Shown here: positions 25,101-36,227 of the stretch, piece after piece
Layout of the letters: each line of letters opens with the position of its first letter
Position numbering within the stretch: the first letter of the stretch is position 1
NCBI GenBank assembly: GCA_016800925.1
Contig: JABCPU010000017.1
Span: 337,652-401,651, forward strand
DNA from: Suillus spraguei
Lineage: Eukaryota; Basidiomycota; Agaricomycetes; Boletales; Suillaceae
Length of the DNA: 64,000 nucleotides
Reading direction: 5' to 3'
Position numbers and translations under genes: made by a program
Notes under the pieces: generated by a model
Told to the model about the DNA's origin: nothing
Database searches by the model: none
The model's input: the letters and a program-made list of their open reading frames with translations, nothing else

Positions 25101-26152
25101 CCCATCTCCGCTTGTTGGGCAGAATCACCATGTTGGCATTATTATGGCGAGGTTTGATAGGTTGCTGTATCGTATGATTTTTCTGCTGATACCTATCCAC
25201 ACCAGGTCGACGCACAGAATAGATTCATGGGGAAATCATTCGAGATTCGTCCTACTGGCGTTGCGCATGCTGAACTTCTTCTTCCTGAAGAATGGGCGCC
25301 CGACTATCCTAAGTGTACTGCTGCTGGCATCCAGGGCAAGGTTGTCGAGCACTTCTCGTGGAAGAAAGTTACTACCAACGTCTCCGGGTTCATCTTAGGC
25401 TCTCCCACTATCGATCACTATGGTGACATGATCGTGAGTGAAGTCTCTCCTCATCTTCAGGCTTCGAAACTGAGACCACGTTGCTACAGGTCACCAATCA
25501 TCGCACTGGCGACCAGTGTGTGCTGACATTCAAGCCGAGAGGATGGCGGGGTAAAGACGCATACGAAATCTCTGGTGTCGTGCGAGACGCAGATGGAGAA
25601 GTAACTCACGAGGTAGCCGGACGATGGAACAGCCAGCTCATATGTCGTGCCGTCGGCACAGGCAGCGGATTTCTACACCCTGACGCTACTGTAAGTGGGC
25701 CCTCTTCGCCAAACTACACCGCAGAATACATCCTCCTCTGGCGCAACTCTGAAAAGTCTATCGCACCTTTCAACCTTACGCCGTTCGCCATCACACTAAA
25801 TGATTGTCCCGACGAATCGCTGAGGTCATACTTGTGCCCAACAGACTGCCGGCTACGACCTGATCAACGGGCGTTTGAGATGGGGAAGTATGAGTTTGCG
25901 AATGGGTTGAAGATGCAGCAAGAGGAGCGGCAGCGGGCGACGCGGCGTGCGAGGGAAGAGGGGCGCGCGCCGCCCCATCGACCCAGGTGGTTTAGGGCGG
26001 AAACGGATGAGGATACTGGGGAGAGGGTGTGGGCGCCGTCGAAGGCTGGGGATAGGTTGGAGTACTGGGTGGAGAGAGAGAGGATATGGGAGATGGGAGG
26101 CGGACAGCCTTGGAAGAATGTGGAACCTATTTTTATAGAGGAGGCTATTTAG
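22157..26152 (+). CDS. ankyrin-PH-ORD oxysterol-binding protein (Osh1/Osh2 type)
   Basis: Lipid-transfer protein that exchanges sterol and PI4P at membrane contact sites. The start [13 protein letters not shown] (22157) is chosen because splicing there leads in frame into [18 protein letters not shown]. Ankyrin repeats follow ([40 protein letters not shown]), then a PH domain ([20 protein letters not shown]; end near [15 protein letters not shown]). A Ser-rich linker with coiled-coil segments and an acidic patch ([13 protein letters not shown]) leads to the OSBP-related domain. That domain has the signature [15 protein letters not shown] and KGK-like positions, and ends [12 protein letters not shown] at 26152. 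Some introns are in frame and hidden in long open frames, for example about 22470-22519 and within FSY|YRHQED. Length is near 1,000-1,100 residues, normal for long Osh proteins. A FFAT-like motif (EDEFFDAIE) precedes the ORD and would support VAP/ER binding. Confidence 0.92.
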
Positions 26153-26633
26153 TTAATGCGAATGATTCAGGGATAGAGCAGGATTTCTATTTAACTGTAG
26201 GGCTTTCGTAAACCTGGCAGTGAAAAATAATGCGTATTAGTTATGGCCCCTATGATAGTTATGTAGTAGCCTTTTAGATTCATATGCGATTCCTTTATGT
26301 TTCGTATATCAGTGCTTTAACCTCGAGCGGTCTGCGATGCGAGTTGTGGTACACCGAGCCTTACTAGTACTCTTTACGTCGTTTTTGATGCTCATTCTTG
26401 ATTGTAGATATATATATGGGACACATTCGAGTTAATACTCGGTCCGAGTAAGGGGCGCATCACGCTGTATTGTATGTATTCTTATACACATCTCAACCTA
26501 TCGAGGCTGATCCCGTCATAACCGTTCAGTTTTCCAAGTCACTGGGCTTCATCGATCCATCTTTGCTCCTCGATCCATAATTCTCCCTTCGAAGTCGTAC
26601 CCCTTCCCATTGATCTATTGCATCTCCAAAATC
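26153..26633. other. intergenic, BTB1 upstream region
   Basis: The right part resembles the sequence upstream of the second BTB gene (for example GTTGTGGTACA blocks near 26342 and 29533). This indicates the duplication included promoter and leader sequence. Confidence 0.5.
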
Positions 26634-27536
26634 ATGTTCTCCGAGATTGATATGGTTCCGAATCCGGGTCAAGTCCGATTCAATTATCATCCACTCTTCG
26701 GCTCTCCAGATGCAGATGTGATATTCCGTTCCAGTGAAGGAACATATTATAGGCTGCATTCAATCGTGTTGCGGACTACTTCAGGGTTCTTTCGCCCTAT
26801 GCTCTCCTTGAGCGATCATGTCGATGGCAGTGGCTCAAGCCCTCAGGCTGATCCGTCATCCGAGACCAGTCCGATCGGATTGCAAGAGAAGGATGGTGTT
26901 CTCACCAGAATTTTCACTATGATAAGTGGAATAGAAATTCCTCAATGGGATTCCTTGGATGAGATTGAGGAGGTGCTTCATGCTGCCGAGAAATATGACA
27001 TGCCGGGACCCATATCCATCTTACGCTCTGCCATTACATCGCATCGTTTCATGGCCAATCCCTTACACGTATATGCCATCGCTGCGCGGTATCAATGGGA
27101 AGAAGTACTCCAACACGCAGCAGAAGCGTGCCTCGCAATTCCTATTCACAAGCGGAATTATCTTCCAGTTCTCAAACGCGTACCCACCGATGATCTTCTC
27201 CGACTCATAGACCTACGGCGAGAGCGGAGAGACGCATTTCTAAATGCTATGAGCAACAAAGTGCAGTTTACTAGTGGATCCAGCAGGGAAAAATGTACAT
27301 GTGGTAAGATCACAGACCATCATCCATGGTATCTGTTCAAGCTTTCCGTGTATATGGAGATGGACGAGAAACCTATTGTGCGGAATATGGATGATATGGA
27401 TTGGGAAGCTGCAAAGAAGTTATGGAGCCACAAATGCATGGTTTGTGGCAGGTTAATGTACGATCGAACTGCGACTATGGAGCGCATCCGTCCATGCATT
27501 GACAGGTTACCCTTGCAGTTGAGACCGAGAATTTAA
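26634..27536 (+). CDS. BTB/POZ domain protein 1 (tandem paralogue)
   Basis: Single-exon gene. An N-terminal BTB fold (HPLFGSPDADVIFRSSEGTY, then LHSIVLRTTSGFFRPML) would mediate dimerisation or cullin-3/adaptor contacts. A BTB-associated helical region follows (EIEEVLHAAEKYDMPGPISI, YAIAARYQWEEVLQHAA, VLKRVPTDDLLRLIDLRRER). The C-terminus has CTCG and CMVCG cysteine pairs that could bind zinc. Expanded BTB families like this are typical of Agaricomycetes; targets are unknown. Met at 26634 is preferred; in-frame Mets at 26610 and 26652 are alternatives. It is closely similar at DNA level to the gene at 29697-30554. Confidence 0.88.
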   Translation: MFSEIDMVPNPGQVRFNYHPLFGSPDADVIFRSSEGTYYRLHSIVLRTTSGFFRPMLSLSDHVDGSGSSPQADPSSETSPIGLQEKDGVLTRIFTMISGIEIPQWDSLDEIEEVLHAAEKYDMPGPISILRSAITSHRFMANPLHVYAIAARYQWEEVLQHAAEACLAIPIHKRNYLPVLKRVPTDDLLRLIDLRRERRDAFLNAMSNKVQFTSGSSREKCTCGKITDHHPWYLFKLSVYMEMDEKPIVRNMDDMDWEAAKKLWSHKCMVCGRLMYDRTATMERIRPCIDRLPLQLRPRI

Positions 27537-29696
27537 TAGTGTATGTAGTTGGAAATTACATCGTACCGACTTAGTGTCCAGAGAGAGAAGAGAAGGGAAT
27601 AGCCGAAGAATCCGAGAAGCAATGCACGAGCGGGAGAAGCTGAGGAACGTGGTTCGAGCGCAAGCCATAATAGGCCAGTGGTGTGCGGCGCGCTGACGTT
27701 GGCCGAGCATCTGCAATATATGTCAACGAGTTATGTCTAAATTTTTCGTTTCCTTTTCACTTACTATAAAGTCCAGCGCCGTAGCGTAGAAACATCTCAG
27801 TTCTTCGAGAGAGACTGAGATGTAAGTCTGTAGATTCTTGTACTGTCAGCGTTAACTGACGAAACTAATAGCGTACCTTGTTCTTCTAGGTATTACGCAT
27901 GTTGATAGAGTTCTTCGAGAGAGACTGAGATCGTACCTTGTTCTTCTAGACCCATTTCTCCCGCCCTCGTTAGCCTCTTATCTCAAGACTTAGCGTTTCA
28001 GATGAGTGTTGGATATCAGGCCCAGTGAAAACCTACTGTTCTGAGAATGGCTGAGGTTGCGTGAAATTGTCTACATTAAGCGACAGAATCTCAACAGAAA
28101 AATGAGACTAATAGCACAGGTGCAAATGTGTGCGATCGTGCACCATTATCGCAGATTGTGTGCATGCACATTACCCCTAGATTGTACCAGATCACAATAT
28201 CTGCTGCATCATCCCAAATGGCGTCAGATCTGCTGATATTGGGTTGCTACGATAATGTAGTTTACAGGCATACGGCTACAATGAAATACGACTGCTGGAT
28301 GCGCTGCTGTTGTCCATTCCAACCCACACTCGTTCGGGCCCATGCTAGCCCGCGCTCGTTCCCGTTGACACTGTAGCACTTGGCTGCCAGTAGATCAGAA
28401 ATGGTGAAGTCACAAGAAGTCAGAGAGAGCACGCTACCTGACGCGGGCCACCAGCGTGGTTTCCAATACTGTATTGGAGTTGCAATCGAAGACGATATGG
28501 GGAGACAGAGTGTTGGCGGCCGTCCATGGTCACGACGACGGTGTTATATGTTGTGAGGGCCTGATGGTGTTGATCGATTACGGCGCTGGCTAGACGAGTC
28601 ACACAGTGAACAAAACAGAGCAAGGAAGGGGCATACCTGTAGTATATGTAACGTATCTAGGGGAAGCTGCAGGACAATAAATGGAAATGTATGATAAACG
28701 AGGAAGTTGCGTACCCGAAAAATTTCGAGCGAGTGCGGTCTGAAATGAGTAAGGCTCGTGCAAGCGCCAGTTTTGCTCTGTTTGATCAAGATGAGGACAA
28801 AGCGGTTAAGTGGTATAAGGTGAACGTATTTCATAGATATAACCAATAATTTACAAGGTGGAAATATTCATAAATAGGGTCGGTGCTTGCACGGGTGTGA
28901 GGCGCCATGGTGGGGGAGAGGAAGAAAGAAGTATTGGGGTATAGCGACACGAGGCGCAATATGTGTGTGGTATCTTGCGAAGAAGTGTTCCTAATTGGTA
29001 GCGCCGTTAGATGACATGCAACAATGAAGATGACCTCACACGATCTCAGACTATTGCTGCATGTAACATGCAACATGCAGCGGCGACGAGGAGAGATAAT
29101 TCGATCTCAGACTAGTGCTATTATCAGTAATAACTTCGCCAGCACACAATCTCAAAAGGCTTCTCGAGTTCACGCACAACCTCGCATAATCTCAACCATT
29201 CTGGGAAGAGTGGGTTTTCACTGAGTATATATCAGGAGTCGAGGTTTGAGCTCGGGATTGATGGCGCAATATTACCGGGCGTCGGCAGCATGGTTTTAGC
29301 GTTGGCTGGCATATATAAGTAGGTTACGAGTACGCTATGCGTGTCCGAGACTTGTCAACAATGAGGCCCCCTAGGAATCTTTTGAGGTTGGGCGTTGGGC
29401 TTGCCCCTATAATAACAAGTTGGTGTCGTCGGGAATTGGCGGCGCTACAAATTCTGCTATAGTTTTTATTTGCATGCTGTAAGGATTCTCATTTCTTTAC
29501 GCCTCTCACATCAACCCCAAGCAGTCTGTGACAGTTGTGGTACAAAGAGCTTTACTCTCTTTGCGTCCAATTTGACAACGAAAAGACCTTTAGTCTTTGA
29601 CAGGCTCCAAAGCTTCATCCTTGGTTCTCGATCAATATTTTCTCCGTCGAACTCGTATTCTTCTTATTAATCTGCCCCATCTCCTCTGAGTCTGAC
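27537..29696. other. spacer between BTB paralogues
   Basis: About 2.2 kb without a recognisable gene. It contains short direct repeats at 27799-27949 and, toward 29530-29696, sequence related to the BTB1 upstream region. Confidence 0.5.
27799..27949 (+). repeat. interspersed short direct repeats
   Basis: A 23-bp word starting AGTTCTTCGAGAGAGACTGA occurs at 27799 and 27909. An 18-bp word, CGTACCTTGTTCTTCTAG, occurs at 27872 and 27932. The second pair is fused head to tail. No known element was recognised. Confidence 0.8.
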
Positions 29697-30554
29697 ATGC
29701 TTCAAGTCAGCTACCATCCACTCTTCGGCTCTCCAGATGCAGATGCAGTATTCCGTTCCAGTGAAGGGACACATTATAGGTTGCATTCATTCGTGTTGCG
29801 GACTACTTCAGGATTCTTTCGCCCTATGCTCTCCTTGAGCGATATCAACAGCATTGGATCAAGCCCTGATCCGTCATCCGAGGCCAGTTCAATTGGACTG
29901 CAAGAGACGGATGGCGTTCTCACCAGACTGTTCATTATGATAAGTGGAATGGAAATTCCCCAATGGGATTCCTTGGATGAAATTGAAGAGGTGCTTCACG
30001 CCGCCGAGAAATATGACATGCCGGGACCCATATCCATCTTACGCTCTGTTATCATATCGCATCACTTCATGGCAGAGCCCTTACACGTATATGCCATCGC
30101 TGCGCGGTATCAATGGGAAGAAGTACTCCAAAACGCAGCAGAAGCATGCTTTGCAATTCCTATTCACCAGCAGAATTATCTTTCAGTTCTCAAACGCATA
30201 CCCACCGATGATCTTCTCCGACTCATAGACCTACGGCGAGAGCGGAGAGACGCATTTATGCGTGCTATCAACAACGAAGTGCAGTTTACTGATGGATGCA
30301 GCAGGGACGAATGTGTGTGTGGTAGGGCCACAGACCGTCATGCATTGTATCGGTTCAAACTTTCCGTATATAAGGAGATGGACGAGAAGCCTATTGCGCG
30401 GAATATGGATGATGAGGATTGGAAAGCTGCAAGGAGGTTATGGAACCACAAATGCCTGTTTTGTGGCACATTGGTGTACGATCGAATCGCGACTATGGAG
30501 GGCATTCGTCCATGCATTGACATGTTGCCCACGCAGTTGAGACCGAGAAGTTAA
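29697..30554 (+). CDS. BTB/POZ domain protein 2 (tandem paralogue)
   Basis: Single exon, 285 residues, starting MLQVSYHPLFGSPDADAVF. It has the same layout as the gene at 26634: BTB fold (LHSFVLRTTSGFFRPML), helical region (EIEEVLHAAEKYDMPGPISI) and a C-terminal tail with CVCG and CLFCG cysteine pairs. It has a shorter Ser/Pro insert after LSLSD and several amino-acid changes, but no stop or frameshift, so both copies look maintained. The N-terminus is shorter than in copy 1, lacking the MVPNPG segment. Confidence 0.88.
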   Translation: MLQVSYHPLFGSPDADAVFRSSEGTHYRLHSFVLRTTSGFFRPMLSLSDINSIGSSPDPSSEASSIGLQETDGVLTRLFIMISGMEIPQWDSLDEIEEVLHAAEKYDMPGPISILRSVIISHHFMAEPLHVYAIAARYQWEEVLQNAAEACFAIPIHQQNYLSVLKRIPTDDLLRLIDLRRERRDAFMRAINNEVQFTDGCSRDECVCGRATDRHALYRFKLSVYKEMDEKPIARNMDDEDWKAARRLWNHKCLFCGTLVYDRIATMEGIRPCIDMLPTQLRPRS

Positions 30555-30625
30555 TTGAAAATTAGTATAGTGCTATGTAATCAATTAGCATAGTGTCACA
30601 ATCACACCAAATAGCACCAAAAACA

Positions 30626-30729
30626 TGCCCTGAGCAAGGTTCGAACTTGCGACCTCAGGATTGCCCGAATACAATTCGGTCATATTCAAGATATGAGACC
30701 TGCGCTCTAACCAACTGAGCCATCAGGGC
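30626..30729 (-). tRNA. tRNA-Met(CAT): tRNA-Met(CAT), elongator, with intron
   Basis: The acceptor stem GCCCTGA pairs with TCAGGGC and is followed by discriminator A. The A box reads TGGCTCAGTTGG and the B box GGTTCGAACCT-like within GCAAGTTCGAACCTTGC. The anticodon loop CTCATAA contains CAT and is split after CTCATA by a 30-nt intron. The stem has the T31/T39 position typical of eukaryotic elongator Met tRNA. No CCA is encoded, as expected for a nuclear gene. Confidence 0.93.
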
Positions 30730-30860
30730 TTCGGAGTTCTGGAGTAATTAAAACATATCGCTACCTACGCTCACAAAGTACTTTCCAAATTAACCCCTGA
30801 CTCCCATGACCTATCGTCCTGTCAGAACGTGGGACACGCAGCTTGCTCCGAGACCACTCA

Positions 30861-31522
30861 ATGGACGGCATAGATAAACTCGGACTCTCCACAGCTTTAG
30901 CAAAGGCACGTAAGAGTTACCAAGAAGGAGGGATCCCGATTGGCGCTGCCCTTGTGTATCACGGGTCTTCAACAGATCCCAAAGATGCAATTGTCCTGGG
31001 ATGCTCGCACAACTCACGCATTCAGAAGTCATCAGCTACGTTGCATGGAGAGATAGCTGCCTTAGAGGATGCAGGGAGACTCAAGGCACAGGTGTATAGA
31101 GGATCCACGATGGTGAGGCTCGCAGTGTGAATGGGTTCGATAGGATCTGATATCTGGTGCTTGGTTATGAACAAAGTACACGACCTTAAGGTGAGTGATC
31201 GTCATGCGTCGCTAGCTCTATCAATTACTCATTACTTACCACATGAATAGTCCTTGTACTATGTGCACAGGCGCAATTCTACTTTACAAGATTCCACGTG
31301 TCGTCATCGGAGAGAATGAGAACTGGGTAGGAGGTGAAGAGCTGCTGAAAAGCCAAGGCGTCGAGGTCATAGTGGTTGATAATGCAGAGTGCAAGGAGCT
31401 CATGAAGAAATTCATTGTCGAAAAACCAGAGGTGCGTTGATGGTCTAATACGGATGGCATATTTGTGATAATTGATGATCTATGTGCAGGAATGGAACGA
31501 GGATATCGGTGAGATCCAGTAG
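30861..31522 (+). CDS. FCY1: cytosine deaminase (Fcy1-like)
   Basis: Zinc-dependent deaminase of the pyrimidine salvage pathway, converting cytosine to uracil. Four exons fit exactly: 30861-31112, a 14-nt micro-exon at 31177-31190, 31251-31431 and 31490-31522, total 480 nt, giving 159 residues (yeast Fcy1 has 158). The zinc and catalytic motifs are HGEIAALEDAG (HxE) and SPCTMCTGAI (PCxxC). The micro-exon encodes Y-T-T-L and two bases of the Ser before PCxxC. The C-terminus is EEWNEDIGEIQ. The Met at 30861 gives the family-typical N-terminus MDGIDKLGLSTALAKARKSY. Confidence 0.93.
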
Positions 31523-31603
31523 AAAAATCTGTCTACACCTGCCTGGTAAAATGCATACGTTCATGTCACAATGTGCCTTGGTGCAGCAATATCACGGGAT
31601 GCA

Positions 31604-33666
31604 TTATGAGGATCCGACTGTCACCGTCACAGCTTCTCCCATTCCGTTCTTCGTCACCTCTCTTATGCTGAGATCTACAGCACCATTGCTGCTAATGATT
31701 GCCTGCACTTGCACCTTCGTCTTGCCCTTAGAAGTGTTGGAAGGCGAAAGTGATAACGAAGCCAAGAATGCTTCTTTTGAGATCGTCTTTTCTTTTACCT
31801 CCTCTAACTCTTCTTCTTCTTCTTCCTCCTCCTCCTCCTCCTCCTCGTCTTCTTCGTCTTCCACTTTTGGGGGCTTGACATGATCGATCCTAACTCCTTC
31901 ACTAACTTCCCAGAGCTCGAAGCCAACTCGATCTTCAGACCCGCTGACATTCACCTCCACAGTGACAGTGCGCCTGCATGGCAGAGGTGTCTCCTTCAAA
32001 ATGAGAGGAACCCATACTCCGCCCAAGCCGCCCTCTTCTGCAGACACCTGAGGAACTAGAAGGCCGATAGTACGGCTCGTAGCGCTGATGTTACTAGTTC
32101 CATTGCCCTTGATGAATGCCTGGCAAACCTCCTCGGTTTCTACAGCAAGGCCAACAAGCAATTGAGCTTGGAGGGCACAGCCGCGTGCCAGAATGGTGGT
32201 TGGGTCACCGATGCCACCGCCAGCGACTGTGCCAGCCTTGAAGGGGGTAATGACGTTTTCGGTGAAACCTTCAGCCAGGGTCTCATCCAGGCCTGGCAAG
32301 CAAGCGCAACCGCCGATATACACGATCTCGTCGACGTCATACAAATCTATCCCTGCGCTCACGACAAGCTCCTTTACTTTTGCGTAAACCTTCTCATATA
32401 CCGAGCGCACCTCCATATCAAATCGGAGCCGGTTTATGGAACCAGTGTAGTCGAGACCCTCTTTGAGTGACTCTACGGAACAAGTAGCGGCACCAGGACT
32501 TGCACTAAGTGTGCGCTTTGTGTGCTCGACTGCAAGTCTGAGTTTGGCTTCGGCGCGTTTATCGATGGGATCGGATGCGGGCGCGACAGTTAATGGCGTT
32601 TTGGTTTTTTTGGTGAATTCTTTTGCAAAGAATTTGATCAACTTGGAATCGATCTCATCGCCACCGACAGACGAGTCAGAGATAGTCGCGAGTGAGTACG
32701 CGAGGCCCTCGCGGATTGAAAGAAGAGACAGTTCGAGGGACGATGCGCCGAGATCAACGATGAGCTGTGTTCGATCAGAAGGGATCTCCTCTGATCCTGC
32801 AGCAGTGCAGACAGCAACTGCACCTGCATCATCAAGTAATTGAAGGACGTGAATTCCAGCATCCTCTGCAGCTTTTATCACTGCCTTTCTCTGGGCGTCA
32901 TCGAACCATGAGGGCAAGCTGATTACAGCCCCCAATACTTTTTTCCCAAGGAAGTCCTCAGCAGATTGCACGAGCGAACCGAGGAATATTGTGGTCACTT
33001 CGGAAACAGTCAGGATACGCTCAACCTCGATGGGCTCTGAGCGTGGAGTGGCAACTTGTGACGCTGCAGGTGTATTGGTAGCGGTAGTTTTAAGAGGTGA
33101 AGGTGCAGGTTGCAAGACTTTAACCTTGTAAGCTGCCGTATCGGGTAGTGAAGGGTGTTGTATGACCGGGGTAGAGACAGACAAAGTCGCCTGTGGTACT
33201 TCTGAGAACCTATCATATGCCTTCAGACTGGATACAATAATGAACGTCACAAAACAACGCACTTTTTACCTAGAAGGTTACGGAATCCGGTGATAGTATT
33301 TTGAGAGTTCTTGACCAGTTGATGTCTTGCTTGATTTCCGATATACTGAGAAGACAAAACTTAGGTAAGTAGCATGAACACGAGATATTAGGTTACCACA
33401 CACCATCTCCTCCCCATAAAATGAAATAGCACAAGCGATCTGACGCTCTCCATCCTCGTTGGCTATGCACTCAGCAATGCCTTCCTGTCCTCCGAAAAAA
33501 AAGTATGAGATTTAATGAGATTGACAGCAGGAAACAAACCCACTTTTGTTAAGACTGCGATAGATGCATATGAGTTACCAAAGTTGATGCCAACAATAGA
33601 AGGTATTGCAGAAACCTCAATCGGAGCCTCTGCAGTTCCATTCGGTAAGAGTCCGTTGGGAGCCAT
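31604..33666 (-). CDS. SSZ1: Ssz1, atypical Hsp70 of the ribosome-associated complex
   Basis: Cytosolic Hsp70-like partner of zuotin in RAC, which stimulates the ribosome-bound Hsp70 Ssb. The start at 33666 gives MAPNGLLPNGTAEAPIEVSA and then the nucleotide-binding start IVGINFGNSYASIAVL. Further landmarks are GVISLP-type AVISLPSWFDDAQRKAVIKA, LIVDLGASSLELSLL and IVYIGGCACLPGLDETLAE. After the ATPase domain comes a reduced substrate-binding part with a long Glu run and a C-terminal ISSNGAVDLSIREV, ending at 31604. Introns interrupt the first 130 codons; the acceptor before RFSEVPQ is the least certain. The absence of a lid domain is normal for Ssz1. The acidic run is encoded by GAG/GAA repeats at about 31808-31862. 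Confidence 0.92.
31808..31862 (-). repeat. GAG/GAA trinucleotide repeat coding poly-Glu
   Basis: A coding microsatellite inside Ssz1, read on the minus strand as GAG and GAA codons with a few Asp. Its length probably varies between strains. Confidence 0.9.
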
Positions 33667-34157
33667 GGTCTATGGTGTTCAAAGGATATGAGGACGATCT
33701 GCCAATGAAAAATTCCTTTCCTGGCCAGTGCACATAGAAAAAAAATCAGCTGGCACGTGTGAAATCCTGTCTGAAAAAGTTATTTTTGGTTGGCATGCCT
33801 TATAGGGCATTGTAAGAAGTGGACCCGAAAATAATGCAAGCGGGGCTCAATTGCAACCTGAAGTCGGCTTGATTCGGTCACCAGACGCTAGGTGACTTGT
33901 AAATTAGTATTTCTTTGAGACAGCGACGCATTCATATTTTTTACTATATGTATTTTCTTGTTTTCTCCACAGAGCTGTCACTTCTCGGTTTAAAATTGAT
34001 TGCGGGTCCTCCGTGCATTGAGCTGGAGGACCCCGCTTGCCCTAAACTCATCATACGAGTGCCTTAAACCAGTGCAAGTTGATTCAAAACATATTAGGGA
34101 CAGATTTTGATAAAGCTTCGTTTACGGTGCCCCTTGCGACGTAATTGTAAGTCTAGA
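33667..34157. promoter_or_regulatory. Ssz1 upstream region
   Basis: This should contain the Ssz1 promoter, just right of 33666, up to the left end of mobile-element copy B. No individual site was assigned. Confidence 0.4.
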
Positions 34158-34568
34158 GGATAGGTTACGGTTCGATTTGCCGATTTGCCGCGACGTATTT
34201 TGAAGTCCGATCAATGTTTGTTCTAGTCTTGAACTATTTGTTGGTATGAATATAATTTTATGTCACAAAAAGTCACAAGTGCGGTTACTTACTACTACCG
34301 GTAATGGTCAGACTCGCCCGACCCCGGTGCTCCGTGTCTTGAGCTGGATTCCGGCACAGCTTCAAAGGTTCGTGCATAAGACATAAGTATCTTAGACGCG
34401 GGTCACACGGTATACAATCTCACTGTCAGTTCAGTTATGCTGGCAAAGGGAAGCAGTGTGAGCATGTTATTAACCAATACACTTGTCCCACAGACAAAGA
34501 ATTGTGAAGCTCAGAGCCTGCAGGCCTTGTGACTTGACTGAAAACCTATCAATGTATGAACCCCTTGA

Positions 34569-35300
34569 AACCATCCATGAGTGGATGTCAAGGTGTGTTC
34601 CGATAAATAAAAAAGCTGTCATCAGCAGGTTTTGAACCTGCACAGGAAAGAGAAACAGATTTTGATTCCATTATGGTAACCAACCATCAGGCTAAGACTA
34701 GTTACAATGAACTGCCAAAGAAACCATCATGGGTGAATATCAAGGTGTGTTCTGATAGAAAAAACCTTGTTGTTGGCAGGTTTCCAACCTGCACAGTTCA
34801 AGAGAAACAGATTTTGATTCTGTCGTGGCAACCACCAGGCTAACACCAGCTATGGTGAACTTTTAAAGAAACCATCCAAGAGTGAACATCAAAGTGTGTT
34901 CTGACAGAAAAAACCTTGTCATCAGCAGGTTTTGAACCCACACACTTCAAGATAAACAGATTTTGATTCTGTTGTGGCAACTGCCTAGCTAAGACCAGTT
35001 ACAATGAACATCTAAAGAAGCCATCCATGAGTGAATGTCAAGGTGTGTTTCAATAGAAAAAAACCTTGTCATCTGCAGGTTTCAAACCTGCACAGTCCAA
35101 GAGAAACAGATTTTGGTTCTGTTGTGGCAACCACCTGACTAAGACCAGTTGCAGGGAACATCTGAAGAAACCGTTCATGAATGAATGTCAAAGTGTGTTC
35201 TGATAGAAAAAAACTGTAGTTCAGCAGGTTTCGAACCTGTGAAGTCCACGAGAAACAGATTTCAATTCTGTTGTGGTAATCACACTAGCCAGGCTAAAGT
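34569..35300 (-). repeat. tandem array of five tRNA-like units (element B)
   Basis: Five units of about 149 bp begin near 34569, 34719, 34869, 35018 and 35168. On the minus strand each has an A-box-like TTAGnCnGGTGG segment, an ACAGAATCAAAATCTGT-type anticodon stem-loop, a B-box-like GGTTCRAAACC and, 15-20 bp further, a run of at least six T (seven in units 4 and 5). The array is more complete than in element A, where some T-runs and A boxes are lost. Unit 4 has the best A box (TTAGTCAGGTGG); unit 5 has an exact B box. Conservation of both boxes and the T-run in most units of two diverged copies suggests they mattered in the past. Confidence 0.7.
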
Positions 35301-35732
35301 CTTTAACTCCCACTTGACGACTCATCCTAAGTTGAAGACCTATGAGGCCCCTGATTGACACTGCCCGAAAAGATGACATGGACAGTAAAGTTCGAGTCTG
35401 AACCGTCTACGAGACAATAGAATTGCCCCGGCGAGGGACGAAGACTAAGATAATTCTAATACACCATCATTAGCAGCAAGTTCAATGTGATTGACCACTA
35501 AGTATACACGGAGTTTCTGTAAACACAGAAGGGAATGAGCAGATACTAGAAAACGAGGACAGTGAAACACCACCTTGAAGGCCAGACATGGAGAATTGGA
35601 GACGGGAGTCTCGTCTTCCTACAAAACGGTGGCCACGCAGCAATGCAGTTCATCCCAAACATAACATCGAGACCTCACGCGACCTCGAACTCGACATCGG
35701 TAGTGAGAGCATGGCAATAAATCACTGAGGCC

Positions 35733-36227
35733 ATGGGGATTTCAGCGAAACGCGAACTTGGGCCCAAATGGCTGAGCGAACGAGTAATCGAAGAAGATGA
35801 GAGAAGAATACCATTCAAGAACAAGAGCAACAGACGCAGGAAGACAATCGATTTGAATGATGTCCCAGTGGTAAAACACGATATAAACCACTCCCTTATG
35901 GTAGCGGGAATGAATCTACATGACACATTAGCACAGGGTGTTCGGAAACCAATGCAAGCACTTACCTTACCAGGAAGGTTTCGAGAAGTGGAAGCCTTGG
36001 AAGTAGAGCACCGTGGTCTGGCTTTCCAGAGAGCAGCAGTCTTCGTACGAATCTCTGCTCTTTTCTGCACACGACGGCAACAAGGGTCGGTACAGATACG
36101 GACAGAGTTTGCAAGCCGTCGTGATAATATTGATCGTCGTAATGAGACCATACATGATTGTCATGCTGTCTCAAAGCCATATGGGATGCGGCAGGAGAAA
36201 AGACAGTGGGAATATACTTCAGGCTAG
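35733..36227 (+). other. open frame of unknown nature inside element B
   Basis: A 164-codon plus-strand frame (start MGISAKRELGPKWLSERV) overlaps a 158-codon minus-strand frame (36151-35675). In element A the same region carries stops and frame changes in both. Neither protein resembles a family I know. A minus-strand segment to the right has a hydrophobic stretch (CFILAMTVVGVVFLTAY) preceded by a possible acceptor, so a captured host gene piece is possible. Not called as a gene. Confidence 0.25.

Noticed and set aside
11275..35300. CRISPR-like array
   Set aside because: Units are ~149 bp with similar, not unique, sequence between them, and the genome is eukaryotic.
35675..36151. 158-codon minus-strand frame in element B as a gene
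   Set aside because: It overlaps an equally long plus-strand frame and is broken in copy A; no family resemblance.
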